NCBI GenBank assembly: GCA_035222895.1
Contig: JAVYIG010000165.1
Location: 263,001-327,000, forward strand
DNA length: 64,000 nucleotides
Reading direction: 5' to 3'
Source of the DNA: Strongylocentrotus droebachiensis
Taxonomy: Eukaryota > Echinodermata > Echinoidea > Camarodonta > Strongylocentrotidae
Shown: positions 61,001 through 64,000 of the stretch, piece by piece
How positions within the stretch are numbered: position 1 is the first letter of the stretch
Layout of the letters: every line of letters begins with the position of its first letter
The notes under the pieces: model-generated
Seen by the model: only the letters and a program-made list of their open reading frames with translations
What the model was told of the DNA's origin: nothing
The model's database searches: none
Made by a program: the position numbers and the translations under genes

Positions 61001-61098
61001 CCAGCACTTGTGCGAATAAAAATGGTGTTTTCTACATTTCCAGGCAATCTTGCTAAAAAGACTACATCAAACGTAGTGTTCCCATCTTGTGGTAAAAC
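34830..61098 (-). CDS. TMEM131: TMEM131-family protein (31 exons; 5' end beyond window)
   Basis: Type I membrane protein of the early secretory pathway. In animals the family binds procollagen through its N-terminal lumenal PapD-like domain and the TRAPPIII subunit TRAPPC8 through its cytoplasmic tail, aiding collagen export. Exons from 5': 60985-61098, 60480-60602, 60042-60122, 58278-58455, 55350-55468, 54504-54715, 53857-54013, 52970-53140, 52029-52130, 51253-51375, 50458-50649, 49924-50079, 49407-49482, 48753-48870, 47669-47804, 46925-47034, 46517-46592, 45809-45981, 45286-45425, 44496-44691, 43253-43717, 42326-42881, 41756-41943, 41406-41545, 40712-41074, 40146-40293, 39360-39460, 37317-37406, 36626-36750, 35635-35808, 34830-34937. 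All introns are GT-AG and every phase agrees: 5211 nt, 1736 residues plus TAG at 34830-34832. Vertebrate TMEM131 has about 1880 residues, so roughly 150-200 N-terminal residues are missing and no upstream exon was recognised up to 64000. No lesion seen. Invertebrates usually have one TMEM131/TMEM131L gene, so the symbol names the family. Confidence 0.95.
35104..35172 (+). mobile_element. L2-type 3' end fragment
   Basis: 'GTAAGCGCCATGAGCGTC', then 'ACTGGCGCTATAGAAG' and (ATT)n. This is the same stem-loop plus (ATT)n end as the LINE at 27086-29040, here without any body. Confidence 0.6.
35470..35600 (+). mobile_element. Truncated right end of the TGACCTTTGACC repeat family
   Basis: 'GATGAGATAACGCGATCACG', then GGACGACCCGAAAAC, 'ATGCCTCCGGCTACTTCG' and the stem-loop ending TGCGGAGGCAT. 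The same end structure closes the larger element at 37655-38940 (GACAACCCGAAAAC, GCCTCCGGCACC...GGTGGCGGAGGC). No tandem unit is retained. Confidence 0.6.
36071..36142 (+). mobile_element. L2-type 3' end fragment
   Basis: 'AATGTAAAGCGCATTGAG' followed by 'ATAATGCGCTAAAGAAATA' and (ATT)n. The GCGC arms pair as in the other copies. Confidence 0.5.
36445..36610 (+). mobile_element. Small repeat of the 'TTTGCGG' type
   Basis: 'TACTGTAAAAGTAGAAATA', then TTTGCGGTACATTAA, TTTTTGCGGATTTCG and inverted AACTCGCAAAAA. The TTTGCGG/CGCAAAA inverted motifs are typical of a MITE type widespread in marine invertebrates. It abuts exon 36626-36750. Confidence 0.4.
36818..36974 (-). mobile_element. MITE copy (TTAGGCC family), internally deleted
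   Basis: Both ends carry AGGCCT, and the interior shares 'CAAAACTGAGGAATATCAGC', CCGACCGACCGA and 'GGCACCTAAAGGGCAATGC' with 51619-51873. Confidence 0.65.
37540..37560. repeat. Poly(C)/poly(T) run in intron
   Basis: A C run of about 9 followed by a T run of 11, just before a GGGAAAATAGGG-rich stretch (37575-37640) with repeated AGGGAAAAATA motifs. Confidence 0.6.
37655..38940 (+). mobile_element. Tandem-repeat element with DR1-type TGACCTTTGACCT units
   Basis: About seven units of 157-159 bp. Each has TGACCTTTGACCT or a close variant (37830, 37965, 38123, 38280, 38439, 38596, 38753), followed by 'GTGCTCCAAAATCTAATCAG', 'CTATGGTGATACA' and 'GGTTCTTGAGATAT'. The right end is a stem-loop with GCCTCCGGCACC and GGTGGCGGAGGC, preceded by GGACGGACGGACAACCC. 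The left end contains a GACTGCGCGCAGTC palindrome and ATGCCTCCG. It lies in the TMEM131 intron between exons 37317-37406 and 39360-39460. No protein coding. The family is common in marine invertebrate genomes; its transposition mechanism is unclear to me. Confidence 0.8.
39360..42881 (-). CDS. TMEM131: TMEM131 exons 22-27: low-complexity cytoplasmic tail
   Basis: Six exons encode a Ser/Lys/Glu-rich tail with little predicted structure. Visible features: 'RSVSKSRSVSS' in 42326-42881, an acidic Ser/Glu stretch ('AESEYSERSS'), 'YVDDDTSLSESGVSTTPA' in 41756-41943, a basic patch (KSKGKPRKGSSKAN), 'KVAAKATKKTIKVSK' in 41406-41545, 'KDSPLPLWDQAKPIPSG' in 40712-41074, and a conserved-looking KKPTPSQFNF in 39360-39460. 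The vertebrate tail also carries a Ser/Lys-rich low-complexity stretch. Exons were joined by phase, since sequence conservation here is weak. Confidence 0.9.
39513..39730 (-). mobile_element. SINE body (same family as 290-527), headless
   Basis: Shares 'CTAGCATTTCAAGGAATTAA', 'CTGCCAGGTACTCATTTACC' and AGGACATTAGTGCCG with the first SINE. Its 3' end (minus strand) reads 'GAAGCGCATAGAGACG', then ATGCGCTATACAAATACTGA, an L2-like stem-loop end. An 18-bp piece (GGACTTACCAAAGGA) is duplicated at 39695-39715. Confidence 0.6.
39868..40124. mobile_element. MITE with GTGACACAAAGA TIRs
   Basis: The left end 'ATATCAAGGGGTCAGTGAC' followed by ACAAAGAAGTAACTCC is an inverted copy of the right end (minus strand: ATATCGAGGGGACAGTGAC, then ACAAAGACCTAACTCC). 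About 40 bp match. An internal copy of GAGTTAAGTCTTTGTG suggests further nesting. It lies in the intron just left of exon 40146-40293. Confidence 0.75.
43253..44691 (-). CDS. TMEM131: TMEM131 exons 20-21: juxtamembrane domain and transmembrane helix
   Basis: Exon 44496-44691 ends the lumenal part (NFTVKRTFNMKNTGQLPLS, GYGFRVLQC). Exon 43253-43717 starts 'FTPDFTLNRVTRELE', then 'NMLAPCTAALPRPQWE', and then the single hydrophobic helix (about 43495-43563 on the plus strand, around residue 970-992 of the sequence seen), beginning LHLLSVCLMALLF and ending in SYLEM. The ALPRP-W-E motif before the helix is highly characteristic of the family. The cytoplasmic side begins with KPFDLRNIAG and runs into a glycine-rich stretch (GGVGGDGGDRGG) absent or shorter in most relatives as far as I know. 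Confidence 0.94.
45286..54013 (-). CDS. TMEM131: TMEM131 exons 7-19: central lumenal Ig-like region
   Basis: Thirteen small exons (76-192 nt) encode further beta-domain repeats. Family landmarks: 'NLFNFSIVLHSMKLVDDA', 'VPIYAYTGKLK' followed by VDFGTM, 'VVIPAGHVANF', 'DRFYYKPPVKV', CATDCYVGL, 'WYKLVESGQ', AELEWPTL with PLTYIGNTS, DALIVSIKP, and NNLTVLDAVVVQGQG just before the next block. Several NxS/T sequons and paired cysteines fit a lumenal, glycosylated fold. Exon 46517-46592 has an ambiguous acceptor (AG at either of two positions 3 nt apart), so one Ser may be optional. Two exons here (52970-53140 and 47669-47804) have splice-junction tandem repeats in the adjoining intron; see the repeat entries. 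Confidence 0.93.
46780..46862 (+). mobile_element. L2-type SINE/LINE 3' end
   Basis: 'ATATCTGTAAAGCGCTTTGA', 'CTGAAAAGCGCTATATAAG', AACTAGCTATT(ATT)n. Nearly identical to 47570-47646, so the two are recent copies of one family. Confidence 0.7.
47405..47650 (+). mobile_element. SINE with L2-type tail
   Basis: The body has 'AACCGGTAGGATGTGAAAGC' and GATGCCTGGCTGGAATGC; the 3' end has 'GTAAAGCGCTTTGAGTGGG', AAAAGCGCTGTATAAGAAC and (ATT)n up to exon 47669-47804. The tail is shared with the fragment at 46780-46862 and resembles the end of the LINE at 27 kb, the usual arrangement for a SINE that borrows LINE machinery. Confidence 0.65.
47784..47940 (-). repeat. Tandem copies of a TMEM131 splice-acceptor junction
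   Basis: On the minus strand exon 47669-47804 begins TTACAG|TGTAAACACCAC. The same junction is repeated upstream in the intron: GTGGTGTTT (plus strand) recurs at 47793, 47826, 47857, 47894 and 47931, spacings 33, 31, 37 and 37. Each unit holds the first 15-20 exon bases plus the end of the intron. The copies at 47857 and 47894 keep TACAG and a T-rich tract (TTTTTTTACAG, TTTTATTACAG) and look like usable acceptors; the copy at 47826 has AAAG. Use of the 33-nt one would add 11 residues in frame. A LINE end has inserted in the outermost copy and the array's last piece is beyond it at 48191. Confidence 0.85.
47939..48190 (-). mobile_element. LINE 3' end inserted in the acceptor array
   Basis: On the minus strand it ends 'AATAAATTATCTTGAATC' with three TTGAATC-type repeats (plus strand CAAGATT at 47939-47960). 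CCAGTGGAGGACGAA inside resembles 26205-26300. The flanking array sequence continues on the far side (TTTACACTGTAATAAAAG at 48191), marking a clean insertion. Confidence 0.65.
48357..48402. repeat. (TA)n microsatellite
   Basis: About 45 bp of alternating TA in an intron, followed closely by short AATTCAATTC repeats at 48463-48500. Confidence 0.85.
48942..49035 (+). mobile_element. L2-type 3' end fragment
   Basis: 'GTAAAGCACTTAGAAACTC', 'TTAAGCGCTATATAAGCAT' and then (ATT)n of about 30 bp. Confidence 0.6.
51619..51873 (+). mobile_element. Complete MITE, TTAGGCC family, TA target site
   Basis: The left end TTAGGCCTAAA...TGTTGTATTGCCCTTT is matched inverted at the right end (minus: TTAGGCCAAAG...TGTTGTATTGCCCTTT). 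TA lies on both sides (51617-51618, 51874-51875), as in Tc1/mariner-type insertions. Inside each arm is a CGGTCGGTCGG-type repeat. 255 bp, no coding. Related copies are at 9212-9415 and 36818-36974. Confidence 0.8.
52347..53032 (-). repeat. 89-bp tandem array of a TMEM131 exon-donor junction
   Basis: Eight copies with an exact 89-bp period (GGCATAG on the plus strand at 52365, 52454, 52543, 52632, 52721, 52810, 52899, 52988). On the minus strand each unit is the last 59 bases of exon 52970-53140 (ending GGCAAGTTAAAG or a variant) plus the first 30 bases of the intron (GTAAGTTCAG...GGGTGTAAAC). The rightmost copy is the true exon; the other seven lie in its intron. Four donors read GTAAGT, including the true one, and four read GTTAGT. 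The copy junction falls at a shared AAAC in exon and intron, suggesting slippage or microhomology. Only the first donor keeps the reading frame. Confidence 0.93.
53486..53749. mobile_element. Small TIR element in intron
   Basis: The left end GTTAGAGCC..CTCTAAAGTGTTGGGAGC is inverted at the right end (minus: GTTAAAGCC..CTTTAAAGTGTTGGGAGC). The arms are about 30 bp. No coding and no clear target-site duplication. Confidence 0.6.
54504..61098 (-). CDS. TMEM131: TMEM131 exons 1-6 seen here: N-terminal lumenal region
   Basis: This block gives the clearest family match. Recognisable strings, in order: 'NTTFDVVFLARLPGNVENT', 'GVPNPYRLRPFLGARVPLN', 'SSGGDLHLELPSG', VMRASF, 'HTAFIRIRTN', LPVEVEV, PGIYSS with 'MDFGTLRTQDEPK', and 'LLIPYQAHVLQG'. 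These are the repeated immunoglobulin-like or bacterial-chaperone-like (PapD/MSP-type) beta domains of the lumenal part. Exon 55350-55468 lies in a 3.6 kb gap between larger exons; it was placed by its protein sequence and by phase (a 1-nt carry-in gives Val, carry-out phase 0). Its donor is GTTAGT and not GTAAGT. The earliest PapD-like segment should be encoded to the right of this window. Confidence 0.94.
55255..55325 (-). repeat. Degenerate copy of a TMEM131 exon-donor junction
   Basis: The plus-strand piece starting 'TAACCAATATATGCAC' resembles the end of exon 55350-55468 and its donor ('TAACCGATATATGCAC') about 86 bp away. Further shared positions include 'AAACTTTGAACCCAAAT' against 'GACTTTTGGACCCGTAT' and a following AATA.AGG. 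On the minus strand it reads as exon end then GTTAAT. It is an old duplicate lying in the intron downstream of the true exon. Confidence 0.6.
55469..58277. other. Large TMEM131 intron, little recognised
   Basis: 2.8 kb of AT-rich intron. The only simple features are a poly(C) run at 57183-57201 and an A run at 58249-58261. I found no missing exon: the flanking exons join in phase (g|tt) without one. Confidence 0.5.
59277..60010 (-). repeat. 26-bp minisatellite carrying GTAAGT in most units
   Basis: About 28 copies of a 26-bp unit, plus strand CTACCCTGGATGTAAGGAC then TTACCAA. On the minus strand most units contain GGTAAGT, a consensus 5' splice site; about 20 GTAAGT occurrences can be counted, others reading GCAAGT or similar. 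The array begins about 40 bases into the intron after exon 60042-60122, whose own donor is GGGTAAGT. Neighbouring units at 59500-59600 are identical, indicating recent expansion. Confidence 0.9.
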
Positions 61099-61507
61099 CT
61101 AGCAGGGGAGAAGAAAAAAAGGAAAAAGGCATTCTTAATGATTGAGACATCACAGGGCAAATTATAGTATTGTTGGACATACTTAAAGTGTCATGATATC
61201 TATTTTAAGTGTAGAAACAACTTATGTGAATAAATGAAAATTCTTTTATAGCTATCACTGTTTTACTGTTTAAATAGAAATTCTGATCGTCTGTAGATTA
61301 AGAGATATACCACACTTTCTTGGGAGCAGGTATCATAATGGTTGTGTACAAGTACATGCTTTCTATACAAAAATTTGGCAATTTTCATTGACTTTCCTCG
61401 TATTTTCCCATTCTTTCCTGGGACAAGAAACATGATATTGTTTTCATACAATAATAAGCCTTAGTTAACAACTGAATTATTTGCTTTTCATAACTCAAGA
61501 ATAAAAG
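61099..61507. other. TMEM131 intron, nothing recognised
   Basis: AT-rich intron between the first exon seen here and the foldback element. No exon with family residues was found. Confidence 0.4.
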
Positions 61508-63212
61508 TAGGCTTGAGTCGGTACGGTCGATCACACCGGGACCCGACCGTTGCCGTCGGGTCCCGGTTTCGTTTTTTGAGAACCGACACTCCGAAAAAAA
61601 TAATGAAATATGTAAGAAATTGCAGTTTTGCACACCACTAAAATCATTCCACCTTAAAACTTAAGTATTTAATTGTTACCAATCATATTCTAGCTCATCC
61701 TGAATCAATCCGAACTGCTGATATAAATATGGGTTGCAAAGCAGTTCGCCCCATGGGGTTGTTGTTGCCAGCTGCTAGCTAGCTACTGTACTGGCCGGGT
61801 CTCTCGGCAGGATTAATAAATCAGGTTGAAAGAAACATTAATGTTTGAATATTAAAACGGCTTTCTAAAAAGTACTTCTTTACAACATACCGATCGAATA
61901 ATTTTTAAAAGACAAAATGGATATTATTTCTTTGATTTTGAACACCGCATACAATGTATGCTTCTTTTAAAAGCTGAAAATTACTTGCTAATCACAAGAA
62001 GTTTCGATACGGATAGCTGTTGCAAGGCAAGTTCAGACTAGTCTCGGAAAAATGCGCAGTGCTCCTCGTAGTTAGCTGTAATCCGTGCCAGAACGAACCC
62101 AAACAAAGACGTGATCGTAACGAGAAAAAATCATTAAAAACTACGAGAGCACAATTTGAAAGATAACTACTCAAAATTATCGTAAGCAGATACATAACTT
62201 GGAGGAATAATACAATAGTTGTCCAAGAAAAGCCACAGAAATAGTGATATTTAAGGAGTTACTATAGGTACAATCATTATCGGAATGGGCCTGCTGATAT
62301 GTCCGAATTACACGTTATTTGGTTTCTAGCCTCGTGTTCTAACACGAGGCTAGAAACCAAATAACGCCCTCTACGGTAAAAAGCAGTATAACAAAGGATT
62401 CGAGTATTTGCAGCAAGCCCCTTGCGATAAAAATGTACCCAGTTACTCCTCGATTATCACAATTTCTTTGGCATTTCTTGGGCGATTATTGGATTCTTTG
62501 TACAAGTTATTTATCTGATTATCGTAATTTTGAGCAGTAGTTGTCTTTCCAATTGTGCTCTCGTAGTTTTTAATGATTTTTTTCTCGTTACGATCACGTC
62601 TTTGTTTGGGTTCGTTCTGGCACGCATTACAGCTAACAAGGAGCACTGCGCATTTTTCCGAGACTAGTCTGAACTTGCCTTGCAACAGCTATCCGTATCG
62701 AAACTTCTTGTGATTACCAAGTAATTTTCAGCTTTTAAAAGAAGCATGCGGTGTTCAAAATCAAAGAAAAAATATCTATTTTGTTTTTAAAAATTATTCG
62801 ATCGGTATGTTGTAAAGGAGTACTTTTTAGAAAGCCGTTTTATTATTCAAACATTAATGTTTTTTGACCCGATTTATTCAACCTGCATGAATCAAAATGG
62901 CGGCTCGATCGTTGTCTTTATATTTTTGCTCCAGTTTTTTTTACTTTTAGAGGCACGATAATGGCACTAAACATCGCCAATCATGGATAAAAATAATGTC
63001 AAATGGAAGAATATACCGATCTGTGCCGAGGTATGCATGTGTTGATTTATTTGACTGATAAAAAAGGTCACTTTTAAGGGACATACTGATGATATGCGCT
63101 TTTTATAGAGGCAAGTGACAAATCCTGCGAGCTGATTTCGGGACACCGGGTCCCGATCGGTGCAAGGCCGTCGGGACCCGGTTTATGAAAATCCCGACAT
63201 GACTCAGGCCTA
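61508..63212. mobile_element. 1.7 kb foldback element with perfect 8-bp TSD
   Basis: AATAAAAG flanks the element at 61500-61507 and 63213-63220. The termini match inverted (TAGGCTTGAGTC and, on the minus strand, TAGGCCTGAGTC). Just inside each end is a GC-rich hairpin: ACCGGGACCCGAC/GTCGGGTCCCGGT on the left, CCGGGTCCCGA/TCGGGACCCGG on the right. Long arms of about 400 bp (roughly 61795-62200 and 62480-62890) are near-complementary, and the centre is a perfect 26-bp inverted repeat at about 62313-62366 (CTAGCCTCGTGTT/AACACGAGGCTAG). Small frames in the arms (67 and 80 codons) encode no recognised domain. The 8-bp TSD suggests a hAT-type mover acting in trans. Confidence 0.88.
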
Positions 63213-63220
63213 AATAAAAG

Positions 63221-64000
63221 GTGGACTGGTTGATTTAGAATCTTTGTTAAATACTTTTGGATGTTAGCTTTAATATACATGTATGTCACATTCTAAAGAA
63301 ACATAAAGCAGGACCAATCAAATTTTCAAGTATGGTAAGGAGTATGAATAAATTAGTTGTTAACTGTGCAATGTATATCCCACACGATATTGTTATTAAA
63401 AAACAGTCTCCATGAACTAATAAGGATCACCTTCTTTATATCACAGAAAGTTGAAAGAGAACCACTTAGGTAGTGACCATGGCAAAATTATAATTATTTA
63501 CTCATTTCGTCCAGCATTAATATTTGCCTACAAACCTGGCCCCCCTCCTTGAACAAAAACCAAAGTATGTGTGTACAAGTATGTTACATTTGAATAAAGA
63601 CTGTATACTGTATGTAGTTTGATTCATTTTTTCCCCTGTGATGCATTACTCATCCTGAGTCAAAGTTGTCTAGAGTTGAGAAATGATGCATGACTATAAA
63701 ACAGTCACTGTCAACTCCAACTGAAATATAGTAACACACTTCCTTCCACCAATACAAAATAATAAGAGCTGAGAGTAATGTACAAGAAGCTATGGATAGT
63801 AAAAAAATGAATACAAACCCTGGAAATATAGAAATGAAATGTTTTGTTATATTTTTTTCCTAAATGCAATCTAGCAATCTTTGTTCTTTCTTTTCTAATC
63901 TATAATTTAGCCATATCTGAAGATTCATCTCCTATTATTCCTGCCTTGCCCAACTACACTAATATATATTTCATATCTTTTCTTTTCAAATTATTATCTC
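63221..64000. other. Likely TMEM131 intron, nothing recognised
   Basis: AT-rich sequence. The next upstream TMEM131 exon should end just before residues VLPQDG in phase 0; no convincing exon was found, so it probably lies beyond the window. Confidence 0.4.

Noticed and set aside
61992..62685. 67- and 80-codon minus-strand frames
   Set aside because: They are mirror readings of the two foldback arms, with no recognisable domain.
63420..63480. Possible upstream TMEM131 exon (minus strand, ...SGSLSTFCDIKK then GTGATC)
   Set aside because: Phase 0 end and a weak resemblance to the residues expected before VLPQDG, but the candidate exon is very short, its acceptor is poor and the family match is unconvincing.

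Overview
The window looks like nuclear DNA from a marine invertebrate, most likely a non-vertebrate deuterostome such as an echinoderm or hemichordate. Four things suggest this: a 31-exon TMEM131-family gene close in layout to the vertebrate one; a single-exon aminergic-type GPCR; a CYP2-clan P450; and a dense mix of small TIR elements, tRNA-headed SINEs, RTE/L2/CR1-like LINE 3' ends and long poly(C)/poly(G) tracts. Nothing fixes the species. There are no bacterial, organellar or viral features.

Layout. 1-6 kb: repeat-rich (partial MITE, tRNA-headed SINE, LINE 3' fragments, a 0.5 kb pyrimidine tract, a hairpin element, a hAT-like MITE). 6.1-7.2 kb (+): intact single-exon rhodopsin-class GPCR. 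7.2-14.5 kb: non-coding, with small elements and a satellite-bearing TIR element at 12.9-13.9 kb. 14.6-23.2 kb (+): a CYP2-clan P450 whose exons can all be joined, but which is broken by a 1-nt frameshift in exon 1 and a 4.33 kb insertion inside exon 3. 24-29 kb: 3' parts of an RTE-type and an L2/CR1-type LINE (both -). 29.6-31.1 kb: a higher-order tandem array. 31-34.8 kb: AT-rich DNA that may hold the 3' UTR of the next gene.

34.8-61.1 kb (-): TMEM131 family. I could join 31 exons with consistent phases (5211 nt, 1736 codons plus stop). They cover most of the lumenal Ig/PapD-like region, the single transmembrane helix and the whole cytoplasmic tail; the first exons lie beyond the right edge. 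Its introns hold MITEs, SINEs, a DR1-bearing tandem repeat element and, at 61.5-63.2 kb, a 1.7 kb foldback element with a perfect 8-bp target-site duplication.

The most unusual signal is in the TMEM131 introns. At three exons, a short piece spanning the splice junction has been tandemly copied into the neighbouring intron: a donor in 89-bp units, an acceptor in 31-37-bp units, and one degenerate donor copy. At a fourth exon the downstream intron carries a 26-bp minisatellite in which most units contain GTAAGT. I see no novel multi-gene system; the genes here are functionally unrelated neighbours.
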